Shown here: piece by piece, positions 16,119-27,737 of the stretch
Layout of the letters: each line of letters begins with the position of its first letter
Position numbering within the stretch: position 1 is the first letter of the stretch
Assembly: GCA_016190625.1 (NCBI GenBank)
Contig: JACPQF010000013.1
Coordinates: forward strand, 1-54,760
Direction: 5' to 3'
Source: Chloroflexota bacterium
GTDB taxonomy: Bacteria > Chloroflexota > Dehalococcoidia > JACPQF01
Length of the DNA: 54,760 bases
Notes under the pieces: model-generated
Databases searched by the model: none
What the model was told of the DNA's origin: nothing
Seen by the model: the letters and a program-made list of their open reading frames with translations, nothing else
Program-made: the position numbers and the translations under genes

Positions 16119-17297
16119 GTGCTTTGGGCTAGAGTGAAACCGGCTGGGCCGGTGCTTCCCATGTTCATGTTCGCCCACTTCACCCATCACGTAGCTACCG
16201 GCGCTCTCATTCCTCTTATCCCCTGGCTTAGGGACGCGTTTGGACTCGACTACGCCCGCTCGGGGATGCTGGTGTCCGCCTTCAGCCTTTCCCTCGGCCT
16301 CGCTCAATTGCCGGTGTCTAGCCTCGGCGACCGCCTGAGCAAGACCTCCATGGTGGCAGTGGGCCTTCTGGGGATCTCGCTCGCCGCATTGGCTATAAGC
16401 TTATCTCCCGGCTTCTACTTCGTCTTCGCCTTTCTGATCGTCATGGGCTTGTTTGGCGCCACCTACCACGCCCCCACCTCCTCTTTTCTATCTCAGTGGT
16501 TCTCTCAAGAGAAGCGCGGGCAGGCCCTCGGCACCCATTCCATTGGTGGATCGGTCAGCTTCGTCGTAGCGCCGGTGGCTGCCGTGCTCATAGCCAGGCT
16601 GGCCGGCGATTGGCGCTACTCCTTTGCAGCGCTGGCTCTCCCCGCCCTCCTGGCCGGGTCCAGTATCGCCGTCGCCGGGCGCCGGTGGGAAAAGGTCAGC
16701 CTGGCGAAGCTAGCCTCGACTCCCAGGGAGCGTTTCAGCCTAGTCGAGATAGCACGCCTGATTGGCGTCCTCCTGGCCGTGGCGTTGTTCGCCGGCTTGC
16801 TGGTGTCGGCATTCAACTCCTTCTTGCCCCTGTACTTGGTCGACAAACATCATGTGCCGCGTGAAATAGCGGGCATGTTTGTCGGACTGGCCGCCGGTGC
16901 GGGAATCCTTGGCGCTCCCGTCGGCGGCGCTCTCTCGGACCGTCTCGGCAGGAAGCGGGTAATCGTGCTCTCCGTCGTTCTGTCTGGCCCCTCCATCCTT
17001 CTCCTCACGATGATTCCCTTTGGCTTGCCGATGGTGGGGGCCATTCTTCTCGGCGGGCTGATCTGGACCTCGCGCATGCCCGTCATCGAGTCTCTCATTG
17101 CCGATACGGTGCCCTGGCATCGCCGGGCTACGGTCCTTGGCGTCTATTACTTTGTGTGGCAAGAGACCGCCGGCGTCATTACTCCCCTGGTGGGATGGCT
17201 CATCGATTTGTCTAACCCAAACAGCGTCTTCATAGGTTTGGGGCTGGCCGCTACGGCCTGCTCGGCCTTGATGCTAGCGCTCAGAGGGAAGGTGTAG
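16119..17297 (+). CDS. Major facilitator superfamily transporter
   Basis: 392 aa, twelve predicted helices. GTG at 16119 is chosen because GGAGGA lies eight bases upstream; the open frame begins at 16062 in the promoter. Typical MFS marks: the loop 2-3 motif SSLGDRLSKTS and the second-half copy GGALSDRLGRKRVIV. The N-terminal helix holds FAHFTHHVATGALIPLIPWL. Substrate unknown; the linked aminotransferase 74 bases downstream makes an amino-acid or glyoxylate-type organic acid possible (inference). Confidence 0.88.
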   Translation: MLWARVKPAGPVLPMFMFAHFTHHVATGALIPLIPWLRDAFGLDYARSGMLVSAFSLSLGLAQLPVSSLGDRLSKTSMVAVGLLGISLAALAISLSPGFYFVFAFLIVMGLFGATYHAPTSSFLSQWFSQEKRGQALGTHSIGGSVSFVVAPVAAVLIARLAGDWRYSFAALALPALLAGSSIAVAGRRWEKVSLAKLASTPRERFSLVEIARLIGVLLAVALFAGLLVSAFNSFLPLYLVDKHHVPREIAGMFVGLAAGAGILGAPVGGALSDRLGRKRVIVLSVVLSGPSILLLTMIPFGLPMVGAILLGGLIWTSRMPVIESLIADTVPWHRRATVLGVYYFVWQETAGVITPLVGWLIDLSNPNSVFIGLGLAATACSALMLALRGKV

Positions 17298-17371
17298 CGG
17301 TTGCCCTCCCAATCGACTGTCCGCGCTGGACATTGCAGGTAATCCAAGAATTCATGCGGAGGCTTTCACCA

Positions 17372-18556
17372 ATGGACATCGACGCCTATCGCGACCTCGA
17401 TCCACCCGCCCGGGTGCTTCTCGGGCCGGGACCCAGTAACGTCCATCCCCGGGTTCTCCGGGCCATGTCCATGCCGAGTATCGGCCATCTCGATCCCGGG
17501 TTCCTGAAGGTGATGGACGAGAGCATGGACCTCCTGCGCGCCCTGTTCAAGTCGGCCAATACCATGACGTTTCCCGTCTCCGGCACCGGATCGGCCGGCA
17601 TGGAAGCGGCCATAGTCAACTTCGTCGAACCGGGGGACCGGGTGATCGTCGGCTGCAACGGCCTGTTCGGTGAAAGGATGATCGACGTGGCTCAGCGCTG
17701 CGGCGCCGAGGTAGTGCCGGTGAGCGCCGAGTGGGGCAGAGTAATCGAGCCGGAGGCCGTGCAGACCGCCCTGAGAAGCCAGGCCAGAACGAAGCTGGTG
17801 TGTCTGGTGCACGCCGAGACGTCCACGGGGGCCTGGCAGCCCTTAGAGGAGATCGGCCGCCTGACGCGGGAGCACGAGGCTCTGTTCCTCGTGGACGCGG
17901 TGACCTCCCTGGCCGGCTGCGACGTCCAGGTGGACAACTGGGGCATCGACATCTGCTACAGCGGCACGCAGAAGTGCCTGAGCTGTCCGCCGGGCCTAGC
18001 GCCCATCACCGTGGGGGAGCGGGCAATGCGCGCCCTCGAAGCGAGGAAAACCAAGGTGCAGAGCTGGTATCTCGACCTCTCCCTGGTGCGCCAATACTGG
18101 TCGGCCGGCAGATTCTATCACCACACTGCCCCCGTCAACATGATCTACGCCTTTCGCGAGGCCCTGCGGCTCATCCACGAGGAGGGGCTGGAGAAGCGCT
18201 TCGCCCGCCACCAGTTGCACGGCGATGCCCTTCACGCCGGACTTGAGGCTCTGGGTTTGGCGCTTCACGCTCAGGACGGTCACCGACTGCCGGTTCTGAC
18301 TGCCGTTCGCATTCCCGAGGGAGTGGAGGATCTGAAGGTCAGGCAGGCCCTGTTGAACGAGTTCGGCATCGAGATCGGCGGCGGCCTCGGCCCGCTGCGG
18401 GGAAAGGTCTGGCGTATCGGCCTAATGGGCCATTCCAGCACGCGGGCCAATCTGGTCCAACTCCTGACCGCGCTCGAGGCCGTGTTGCCTCGCTTCGGGT
18501 TCAAGCTGGAGAGAGGAGCGGGCACCGCCGCTGCTCTGGCCGTCCTCGACGGGTAG
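17372..18556 (+). CDS. Class V aminotransferase, alanine-glyoxylate / serine-pyruvate type
   Basis: 394 aa PLP enzyme. ATG at 17372 has GGAGG nine bases before it; the open frame starts at TTG 17333. Near the N-terminus LLGPGPSNVHPRVL is the family hallmark; SGTGSAGMEAA binds the cofactor phosphate, VDAVTSLAG holds the PLP-contacting Asp, the Schiff-base Lys is in YSGTQKCLSCPPG, and IGLMGHSS is the conserved end. It moves amino groups between alanine or serine and glyoxylate or pyruvate. Probably co-transcribed with the MFS carrier. Confidence 0.92.
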   Translation: MDIDAYRDLDPPARVLLGPGPSNVHPRVLRAMSMPSIGHLDPGFLKVMDESMDLLRALFKSANTMTFPVSGTGSAGMEAAIVNFVEPGDRVIVGCNGLFGERMIDVAQRCGAEVVPVSAEWGRVIEPEAVQTALRSQARTKLVCLVHAETSTGAWQPLEEIGRLTREHEALFLVDAVTSLAGCDVQVDNWGIDICYSGTQKCLSCPPGLAPITVGERAMRALEARKTKVQSWYLDLSLVRQYWSAGRFYHHTAPVNMIYAFREALRLIHEEGLEKRFARHQLHGDALHAGLEALGLALHAQDGHRLPVLTAVRIPEGVEDLKVRQALLNEFGIEIGGGLGPLRGKVWRIGLMGHSSTRANLVQLLTALEAVLPRFGFKLERGAGTAAALAVLDG

Positions 18557-18569
18557 TAAGGCGCTCTGG

Positions 18570-18722
18570 GTAACCCTCACCCTGCCCTCTCCCTTTTCCG
18601 AAAGGGAGAGGGAAAGCTGTGGCGCCAACCCTCACCCTGCCCTCTCACTTTCCCGAAGGGGAGAGGGAAAGCTGTGGCGCCAACCCTCACCCTGCCCTCT
18701 CACTTTCCCGAAGGGGAGAGGG
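18570..18722. repeat. 55-bp-period tandem repeat, about 2.7 copies
   Basis: GGAAAGCTGTGGCGCCAACC recurs at 18611 and 18666 (period 55), each unit continuing CTCACCCTGCCCTCTCACTT and a CCC-GAAGGGG hairpin. The unit shares the CCCTCACC / GGGAGAGGG core of the MITE-like element at 12986-13181. Confidence 0.85.
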
Positions 18723-18839
18723 GACACGTTGCCCACGCTAACTCGGCGGGTTGCGATCTCCGCTCCAGCCGGCGCGGCAGAAGGCATGGTTCAGGAATAG
18801 GGTAACAGTTGTAACATCGACAGGCGGGCACATCCCTAA

Positions 18840-18869
18840 CGTAGGGGCGAGGCATGCCTCGCCCCTACG
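18840..18869. repeat. 30-bp perfect palindrome, GTAGGGGCG family
   Basis: CGTAGGGGCGAGGCA followed by its exact complement. The stretch 18723-18972 around it holds no gene I can support. Confidence 0.9.
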
Positions 18870-18972
18870 GTAATTGTAATCAGGTTCACGCGCTGTTGTG
18901 AACGATCTCTGGAGGAAGCGGATGAGTAAGGGATGCATCCGCAAGTTCATCGAGCGCCGTCGCGCTGCGATC

Positions 18973-19000
18973 GTAGGGGCGAACGGCCGTTCGCCCCTAC
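18973..19000. repeat. 28-bp perfect palindrome in a larger composite repeat
   Basis: GTAGGGGCGAACGG plus its complement. It sits between inverted flanks GCATCCG.CAAGTTCAT (about 18934-18951) and ATGAACTTGCCGGACGAATC (about 19014-19034), so the palindrome is the centre of an about 100-bp composite element. Confidence 0.85.
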
Positions 19001-19086
19001 ACCGATAACGTCAATGAACTTGCCGGACGAATCACTAAGCTAAGTGGTGCATCCGGTAAATCCATTCCAGTCGTCGACCTACCATC

Positions 19087-19114
19087 GTAGGGGCGAACGG
19101 CCGTTCGCCCCTAC
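19087..19114. repeat. Second copy of the 28-bp palindrome and its flanks
   Basis: Identical to 18973-19000. Flanks AAGTGGTGCATCCGG (about 19040-19054) and CTTGCCGGATGAACCACTAA (about 19132-19151) again form outer inverted arms, and CTTGCCGGATGAACC recurs at 21358 beyond the kinase gene. The bases 19152-19373 show no gene I can support. Confidence 0.85.
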
Positions 19115-19373
19115 ACCCGTTAGTGCAGCGAACTTGCCGGATGAACCACTAAGGGCTTCTGTCAGTCCTTGTTCACTCTCCTGTCTTTCCGCGGAAGGAG
19201 GGACAGTGCGGGCCTCCCGCCAGTCCTTGTCCCATCTCGCAGCAGAGTGGAAGAGCGTCGAGGTGAGGGCGCCCCGGATTGTCTCCAAGGCAAGCCCGTG
19301 TCCCGACCCGCTCTCCCGCCGCGGAAGGTTGAACCCGCCTCCCTGGCGCTCGTTTCCCGCCTGCCGCGAACCC

Positions 19374-21345
19374 CTATTCCGCCACGCCCCAGAGCCGCAC
19401 CGTGCCATCGGCGCTCGCCGGGGCGAGGGTTTTCCCGTCGCGGGAGAAGGCGACGCTGTAGACCGAACCGGTGTATCCGGCCAGGGTGCGGAGTAGCCGG
19501 CCGCTGGCCGCCTCCCACAGCTTGAGGGTGTTGTCGGCGCTCGCCGAGGCGAGGGTCTTCCCGTCGGGGGAGAATGCGACGCTGTTGACCGAATCGGTGT
19601 GTCCAGCGAGAGTGCGGAGCTCCCAGCCGCCGGCCACCTCCCACAGCTTGACGGTCTTGTCCCCGCTCGCCGAGGCGACGGTCTTCCCGTCAGGGGGAGA
19701 AAGCGACTCTCCCGATCGAACCGGTGTATACAGCAAGGGTGCGGAGTTCCTGACCGCTGGCCACCTCCCACAGCGTGACCGTCTTGCCCCCGCTCCCCGA
19801 GGCGAGGATCTTGCCATCGGGGGAGAAGACGATGCTCAGGACTGGAACCCGCGTTTCGGCGAACCGCACCTCGGCCAGAGTATCGGCGGCGTAGAGGAAA
19901 ACGCCGACCAACGAGGCCACGCCGAGATACTTGCCATCGTTCGACCAAGCCGCGCCGTACGGTTGGCCCTTGACCAAACGCGCCAGTTGCGCCACGCGAG
20001 CGGCATTGGCTGGCGAAATCGAGGCCAGGGAGTGCGGCAGCGACGCCGGCGGCGGCGAGGCAGAGGCGCTGGGGGTCGCCATGGGCGTTGCCGCGGAAGA
20101 AGGGGAGGGTTCCCCTCCGCATCCTAGCGATAATAGCACCGCCACGGCAATGAGAACCAGAAGCGCACCGGCGGCAAGGCCGGCGATGACCTCGGTGCGG
20201 CGGCGCCGGGCTCGCCCGGCATCAGCCTGGGCGAGAAGCGCGGCGGCTGCCCGGCCCCCGCGGTCGTAGCCCTGCGGGCGGCGCCGTACTATGTCCTTCA
20301 GGTTGGCTGACGCTAGCGGCCACTCTCCGCGCAGCAGCGCGGCCGGGCCCAAGTCGAAAAGACGGGCCAGCTCGGCTTCCTCGGCCTGACGGCGCGACTC
20401 GGCTTCCTTTTCCTCCTGCTCCCGCTTGCGACGGGCCGCTGCTTCCGCCTCGGCTGGAGCCTTGGCCGCGGCCGCCTCGCGCGCCTGCTCGGCCTGCCAG
20501 CCCTGCTCCATCTCCGCCCGAACGCCGCCAGCCGTCCGGTAGCGCTTGGCGGGGTCTGAATCGTCGGCGGGAAGCCTGCCGGCTTGCTCCTTCAGCGCCC
20601 TGGCCACGATGCCGTCGAGCCAGGCCGGCGCCTCCTGCCGGTGGTCGCTCACCCGGCTTCCGTACACCGACTTGTACGGTATCCCCGTCAGCGACTCGAA
20701 CAGGACGCAGCCGAGGGAGAACAGGTCGGAGGTCGGAAGCAGGTATCCTTTTTCTCGCTCTTGCTCGGGCGACATGTAGGCGGGCGTGCCGGGATGATAG
20801 TTCGCCTGGCTGCCTAAAAGCGACCGGCGGCTGAGACCGCCGGGCATCTGGGCCAGACCCAGGTCCCCGATCTTGGCGGCGCCGTCCGCCGAGAAGAGGA
20901 CGTTGGACGGCTTGAGGTCCCGGTGCACGGCCCGCAACTGCTCGTGGATGGCCGTGAGCCCGTCGCAGAGGTCCAGGGCCAGGCGAATGGCTTCCCCGAC
21001 GCTGAGCGGCCCCTGCTCCCGCAGCCTCCTCTCCAGGCTGCCGCCCGACGCCCACTCCATGACGAGGCAGAGGTCGTCCCCCGCCTGCTCGAAGTCGTGG
21101 ACCTTGACCACGTTGCCGTGGTCGAGCCTGGCCCCCAGTTGGGCCTCGAAGTCGAACTGGTCGTAGCAGTGCTGGAAGTCGCTGCTGCCCACGCCCGGCA
21201 TGTCGCGCCGGAGGACCTTGAGGGCGCGCGGCGCGTTCAGCCGGAGGTGGGTGACCCGGTACACCTCGGCGAAGGCCCCCTTACCCGCCAGCTCCTCCAC
21301 CCGGTATTTGCCGCTGAGGATGATGTCGCCGGGCTGAAAGATCAT
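19374..21345 (-). CDS. Ser/Thr protein kinase with C-terminal WD40-like propeller, frameshifted
   Basis: N-terminal kinase domain (about 1-280): [11 protein letters not shown] loop, RALKVL lysine, [17 protein letters not shown] (DLG for DFG), [10 protein letters not shown]. Then a charged Ala/Glu coiled coil (290-350), a membrane helix (about 395-415), a Pro/Ser linker and about five WD40-type blades ([20 protein letters not shown]). The frame from 21345 ends at residue 551 in VAFSP; an extra base in a run of five G at 19693-19697 (plus strand) moves the rest to the next frame, which continues [20 protein letters not shown] to 19374. Kinase is intact; only blades 3-5 depend on the shift. Confidence 0.85.
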
Positions 21346-21821
21346 CGGCGCCCCTATCTTGCCGGATGAACCGCTTAGCCGCTGACATACTAACCCAAAC
21401 CAGCCGAAAGGTCAACGGTGTTTTCGCCTTGTTTGTTGACCTGAATGACTCGGCTATGTCTCATCGCACGTAGCCAGGGCAGACGGCGCGCATAACCGCC
21501 TTGGGATCGATCCCAAGGCTAACAGCCCAAGCGTCCTTCCGTGAAGGATGCTGGGGGATGTCACACGTCGTGCCCAAGCACGCTTTACAGCAGTTCGCAT
21601 TGATGTTGAGCGGCCAAGCTCGTTGTTGCGACGGAGAAATTCGCGCTATTAAGCTGTATGGGCGAACGGCCGTTCGCCCATACGATCGCTCAATACCTTT
21701 GCAATCTGTTGTAGCATACTTGCGCTGTTCAACCTATGGCTTGCGGTCCTTCCGTGAACGACGGGATCCTACTGAGGGCCTCCTCCGGGCTGAACGCTGA
21801 AAGCTGAACGCCGACAGCTAC
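21346..21821. repeat. Intergenic region with three palindromes
   Basis: Holds CTTGCCGGATGAACCGCTTA (21358), a perfect 20-bp palindrome CCTTGGGATCGATCCCAAGG (21499-21518), a hairpin GTCCTTC-CGT-GAAGGA, a 28-bp perfect palindrome GTATGGGCGAACGG plus complement (21656-21683), and the GCTGAAAGCTGAACGCCGAC repeat near 21788. No gene or promoter is supported. Confidence 0.7.
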
Positions 21822-24254
<2,433 letters not shown>

Positions 24255-24260
24255 GGCAAT

Positions 24261-24575
24261 CTATCCTCCCAAAGCGATGATTAGTCGTTCGTTTTCCGCC
24301 TCTAGCCGCCTGATCCTCTCCTCGAGTTGAGAGATCCGCTCCGACATGCGGATGATGACCTCCGCGCCAGCTAGATTGACTCCCAGGTCGTTGATCAGGC
24401 GTTGAATCTGCTTGAGTTTCTGAATATCCTTTTCAGAATAAAGACGAATGTTTCCCTGGGAGCGCGAGGGCTGGACCAGTCCCGCCCGCTCGTAGTAGCG
24501 CAGGGTTTGAACGTGAACTCCCAGTAGTTTGGCTGCCACACTGATGACGTAGCAGGCTTCGTGTTCGCTAGCCAT
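24261..24575 (-). CDS. hspR: HspR-type MerR-family heat-shock repressor
   Basis: 104 aa. Helix-turn-helix with YVISVAAKLLGVHVQTLRYY, ERAGLVQPSRSQGNIRLYSE then a leucine-rich coiled coil (ISQLEERIRRLEAENERLII). ATG at 24575 is used; the open frame to 24686 consists of two palindromic repeats. HspR represses chaperone operons by binding HAIR inverted repeats with DnaK; a HAIR-like site overlaps the promoter upstream of dnaJ here. It is flanked by dnaJ and clpC on the same strand. Confidence 0.92.
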   Translation of the reverse strand: MASEHEACYVISVAAKLLGVHVQTLRYYERAGLVQPSRSQGNIRLYSEKDIQKLKQIQRLINDLGVNLAGAEVIIRMSERISQLEERIRRLEAENERLIIALGG

Positions 24576-24608
24576 TGATTGCTCCTTGACCTCCTCTGTA
24601 AGGTCACC

Positions 24609-24683
24609 GTAGGCGAACGACCGTTCGCCCCTACGCCCATTCAGCCTCAACACCACCGTAGGGGCGAACGGCGTTCGCCCAGA
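24609..24683. repeat. Two imperfect GTAGGGGCG palindromes inside the heat-shock operon
   Basis: Copies at 24609-24634 (GTAGGCGAACGACCGTTCGC..) and 24658-24683 (GTAGGGGCGAACGGCGTTCG..) fill the gap between dnaJ and hspR. As mRNA they would form stable hairpins, possibly tuning expression of the downstream genes. Confidence 0.8.
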
Positions 24684-24685
24684 CA

Positions 24686-25696
24686 CTAGTTTGGCCTCAA
24701 TGCCCTCAATTCCTCGAAGAGTTGTCGTTCCCTGTCGCTGAGATTGGCGGGAAGCACAACCTTTACCTTGGCGAACAGATCGCCACGGGCCGTGCTCTTC
24801 AACCCGGGCATGCCCTGTCCGGCTAGCCTGAACACCCGTCCGTTCTGGGTTTCTGGGGGAATCCTCAGGGCTAACTTTGTGCCTTTCAACGTGGGCACTT
24901 GCGCTTCACCGCCGAGAACAGCCAAAGCCAGAGGTACGGGAACGTCGACGTGCAGGTCATCTCCCCGCCGTTCGAAAGAGGTGTGCGGTTTCACCGAGAC
25001 GGAGAGCAAAAGGTCTCCGCGCGGACCGCCGCCCCGACCCTCACCACCTTCACCGGCCATGCGGATGTGAGACCCATCGGCCACGCCGGCAGGGATCTTG
25101 ACTTCCAGGCGTCGGGTTTGCACGGTAATCCCGAGACCACGGCAACTGATGCAGTCCTTCCCAGAAGGACCGCCGATGGTTCCTGCGCCCTTGCAGGCCG
25201 GGCAAGGCTCCTGCATCTGGAGCTCCAGCAGACGGGTCGAGCCGTTGAAGGCCTCTTCCAAGGAGACCTCTACCGGCTGCTCCAGGTCCTCGCCCCGCCG
25301 GGGACGACGGCCCACGCGTCCGCCGAAGGGGTCTCCTCTGGTCTGGCCAAACAGGCTGTCGAAGATATCGCCGAAGCTAGAGCCACCGACGTCGCCACGT
25401 TCGAAGCGAACGCCCTCCGGCCATCCTGCCGCCTGTCGCCGAGCATGGTCCTTCCCAAAGAAGGACTCCGCGTGCTCCCAGTTCTCCCCGTACTGATCGT
25501 ACTTCTTCCGCTTATCCGCGTCGGAGAGCACTTCATAAGCCTCGTTGATCTGCTTGAACTTCTCCTCGGCCTCCTTGTTGCCGGGATTGACGTCCGGATG
25601 ATGCTTGCGGGCAAGACGGCGATAGGCCTGCTTGATGTCTTTCTCGGTGGCCCCTCTCTTGACGCCCAAGGTCTCGTAGAAATCTCTCTTTGCCAT
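24686..25696 (-). CDS. dnaJ: DnaJ co-chaperone with a half zinc finger
   Basis: 336 aa. J domain (1-68) with HPD in [16 protein letters not shown], Gly/Phe-rich stretch (70-130), a reduced zinc region with only two of the four CxxCxGxG repeats (CPACKGAG and CISCRGLG), and the two C-terminal substrate-binding barrels ([37 protein letters not shown]). It delivers clients to DnaK; neither dnaK nor grpE is in the window. With one zinc centre it is intermediate between DnaJ and CbpA types. Confidence 0.92.
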   Translation of the reverse strand: MAKRDFYETLGVKRGATEKDIKQAYRRLARKHHPDVNPGNKEAEEKFKQINEAYEVLSDADKRKKYDQYGENWEHAESFFGKDHARRQAAGWPEGVRFERGDVGGSSFGDIFDSLFGQTRGDPFGGRVGRRPRRGEDLEQPVEVSLEEAFNGSTRLLELQMQEPCPACKGAGTIGGPSGKDCISCRGLGITVQTRRLEVKIPAGVADGSHIRMAGEGGEGRGGGPRGDLLLSVSVKPHTSFERRGDDLHVDVPVPLALAVLGGEAQVPTLKGTKLALRIPPETQNGRVFRLAGQGMPGLKSTARGDLFAKVKVVLPANLSDRERQLFEELRALRPN

Positions 25697-25730
25697 ATCC
25701 CCTCACCTATAAGAACCTGCCACTGATTAT

Positions 25731-25760
25731 AGTATAAAGATTGAGTACAATGTTGTCAAG
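25731..25760 (-). promoter_or_regulatory. dnaJ-hspR-clpC promoter overlapped by a HAIR-like operator
   Basis: Minus strand: TTGACA (25759-25754), 17-bp spacer, TATACT (25736-25731). Across it lies CTTGACA-ACATTGT-ACTCAAT (25760-25740), which fits the HspR consensus CTTGAGT-N7-ACTCAAG at 11 of 14 arm positions. The operator covers the -35 and spacer, the arrangement expected for repression. Confidence 0.8.
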
Positions 25761-25793
25761 GTTTGTCACCTGCCTTTTGTCAGGATTCGCCAA

Positions 25794-25822
25794 TTGCAAC
25801 CACGCCGGAAATGTGCTAGGCT
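25794..25822 (+). promoter_or_regulatory. Probable promoter of the glutamate dehydrogenase gene
   Basis: TTGCAA (25794-25799), 17-bp spacer, TAGGCT (25817-25822) with an extended TG at 25814-25815. Back to back with the heat-shock promoter, 34 bp away. Confidence 0.5.
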
Positions 25823-25859
25823 GTAAGTGGGCAGAATTCTTGTATTGGAGGCCGATCAA

Positions 25860-27125
25860 ATGCCAGATAACACGGTTGCCGCACCCGCCAAGGTCAGCGC
25901 TTGGGATGTCGCCCTCGAGCAGTTCGACATCGCCGCCGAGAAGCTCGGGTTGCCTCAGGATATGCGTCAGGTCCTTCGCTATCCCAAGAGGCAGTTGGTC
26001 GTTCATTTCCCGGTCCGCCTTGACAACGGGCAGATCGCCATGTTTTCGGGATACCGGGTCCAGCATAACATCGCCCGCGGTCCGGCAAAGGGTGGGATCA
26101 GATACCATCCGGACGTGACGCTGGACGAGGTCAAGGCCCTCGCCATGTGGATGACCTGGAAGTGCGCTGTCGTAAACATCCCCTACGGCGGCGCCAAGGG
26201 TGGCGTCGTGTGTGACCCGAAGAAGATGTCGCACACTGAGCGAGAGAGGCTGACTCGCCGCTACGCCACGGAGATATCCGTTTTGATCGGTCCGGAGAGC
26301 GACATTCCCGCCCCGGACGTGGGCACTGATGCCCAGACGATGGCCTGGATAACGGACACCTACAGCATGCACCGGGGCTATAGCGTGCCGGCGGTGGTCA
26401 CCGGGAAGCCGATCGCCATCGGCGGCTCCGAGGGGCGCCGGGAGGCTACAGGCCGGGGGGTGATGATCGCCGCGAGAGAGGCCGCCAAGCAATCTGGACT
26501 GGCGTTTGCGGACGCCACGGTTGCCATTCAAGGCTACGGGAACGTGGGATCGGTCGCCGCCGACCTGTTAGCCAAGGAGGGCTGCAAGGTCATTGCCATC
26601 AGCGATTCTCAGGGCGGCACCCACCATCCCAACGGTCTCGATCTGGCGGCCGTTGCCCGGTACAAGGCGGCTAACGGCACAGTGGTGGGCTACGCCGAGA
26701 AGGTGACCAACGAGGAGATCCTCGAGCTCCCTTGCGACATCTTGGTCCCTGCCGCTCTCGAGGGCCAGATCACGGCCGCCAACGCCGACCGAGTCAAGGC
26801 CAAGATCGTCGTTGAGGGAGCCAACGGCCCCACGACGCCGGGGGCCGACCGGATTCTTTGGGACAAGGGCGTGCTGCTGTTGCCGGACGTCCTTGCCAAC
26901 GCCGGGGGCGTGGTGGTGAGCTATTTCGAATGGGTCCAGGACCTTCAGGCCTTCTTCTGGAACGAAGGCGAGATCAACTCGCGGCTGGAGTCGATAATGG
27001 TGCGGGCCTTCCGCGACGTAACGGCGATGGCCCAGAAAGAGGAGACCGACCTGCGAACGGCTGCCTACATTCTGGCCGTTCAGCGAGTCGCCGAGGCTAC
27101 TGCAATCCGCTGCATCTATCCATAG
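25860..27125 (+). CDS. gdhA: Glutamate dehydrogenase (Glu/Leu/Phe/Val family)
   Basis: 421 aa, hexameric-type length. ATG at 25860 has GGAGG nine bases upstream; the open frame begins at 25827. Substrate site: GPAKGGIRYHP and the catalytic Lys region NIPYGGAKGGVVCDP, then DIPAPDVGTDAQTMAWI. The C-terminal Rossmann domain shows VAIQGYGNVGS, an Asp at strand 2 end (AISDSQGG) and VEGANGPTTP, VLANAGGVVVSYFEWVQD. It interconverts glutamate and 2-oxoglutarate with NAD(P). Single-gene unit. Confidence 0.95.
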   Translation: MPDNTVAAPAKVSAWDVALEQFDIAAEKLGLPQDMRQVLRYPKRQLVVHFPVRLDNGQIAMFSGYRVQHNIARGPAKGGIRYHPDVTLDEVKALAMWMTWKCAVVNIPYGGAKGGVVCDPKKMSHTERERLTRRYATEISVLIGPESDIPAPDVGTDAQTMAWITDTYSMHRGYSVPAVVTGKPIAIGGSEGRREATGRGVMIAAREAAKQSGLAFADATVAIQGYGNVGSVAADLLAKEGCKVIAISDSQGGTHHPNGLDLAAVARYKAANGTVVGYAEKVTNEEILELPCDILVPAALEGQITAANADRVKAKIVVEGANGPTTPGADRILWDKGVLLLPDVLANAGGVVVSYFEWVQDLQAFFWNEGEINSRLESIMVRAFRDVTAMAQKEETDLRTAAYILAVQRVAEATAIRCIYP

Positions 27126-27250
27126 GCGCGACTTGACATCTCAAACGGTTCTTGCAATAATCAGCCATCAGCTCGATGGGAGATGCCCAGGCTGATGTCT
27201 TTCCGAAGAAGGATTCGTAGTCGAAAGCTAACCACCGAGGTGTTTGTCGG

Positions 27251-27736
27251 ATGCTGCCGAAGTTTGGCCGGGCGCTGGCCCTCTTTTCCCTTTGCGCCAT
27301 GATCGCGCTGTCAGCGTGCTCTGCCAGCTCTGGCGCGGCCCAGAAGGCGCCGTCGCCGACGGCCGCCACGAGGGCAAACACTCCTATCTTGATTCCGCCC
27401 AAGCCACCCGCCTCGACGCAGCCGCAGCCGGCCATTGTGGTCGCGGCTCCGCTGGCCGGACAGGTGGTCAAGAGTCCGGTGCGCGTCTCCGGCACCGCTC
27501 AGGTCTTCGAGGGAACAGTGTCGGTGGCAGTGAAGGATGGGGCCGGCAAAGTTCTGGGTAAGGGACTTGCCACTGCATCCGCTGGGGCTCCTTCACGAGG
27601 CACCTTTAGCGCGGACATCGCCTTCACCCAGCCGGCCACCTCGCAGGCGGGCACGGTGGAGGTCTACTCCGAAAGTCCGAAGGACGGAAGCGTCAGGGAC
27701 CTGGTGGCGATTAGGGTGACCCTGGCCGGGCGATAG
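27251..27736 (+). CDS. Lipoprotein with a Gmad2-like immunoglobulin fold domain
   Basis: 161 aa. Signal with lipobox LSAC (Cys near residue 23), then a Pro/Thr/Ala spacer (residues 30-62) and one domain with VAAPLAGQVVKSPVRVSGTA, VFEGTVSVAVKDGAG and RGTFSADIAF, the pattern of the Gmad2 domain found in spore-germination-like and Gram-positive surface proteins. Extracellular, membrane-anchored. It directly precedes the first glycosyltransferase, whose TTG start follows the stop by one base. Confidence 0.8.
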   Translation: MLPKFGRALALFSLCAMIALSACSASSGAAQKAPSPTAATRANTPILIPPKPPASTQPQPAIVVAAPLAGQVVKSPVRVSGTAQVFEGTVSVAVKDGAGKVLGKGLATASAGAPSRGTFSADIAFTQPATSQAGTVEVYSESPKDGSVRDLVAIRVTLAGR

Positions 27737-27737
27737 C

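Noticed and set aside
18570-18722. CRISPR-like array
   Set aside because: The 55-bp period has no unique spacers between repeats and no cas genes are in the window; it is a tandem repeat.
19079-20122. 347-codon minus-strand frame through the propeller region
   Set aside because: Arg/Pro/Ser-rich out-of-frame reading of the WD40 repeats.
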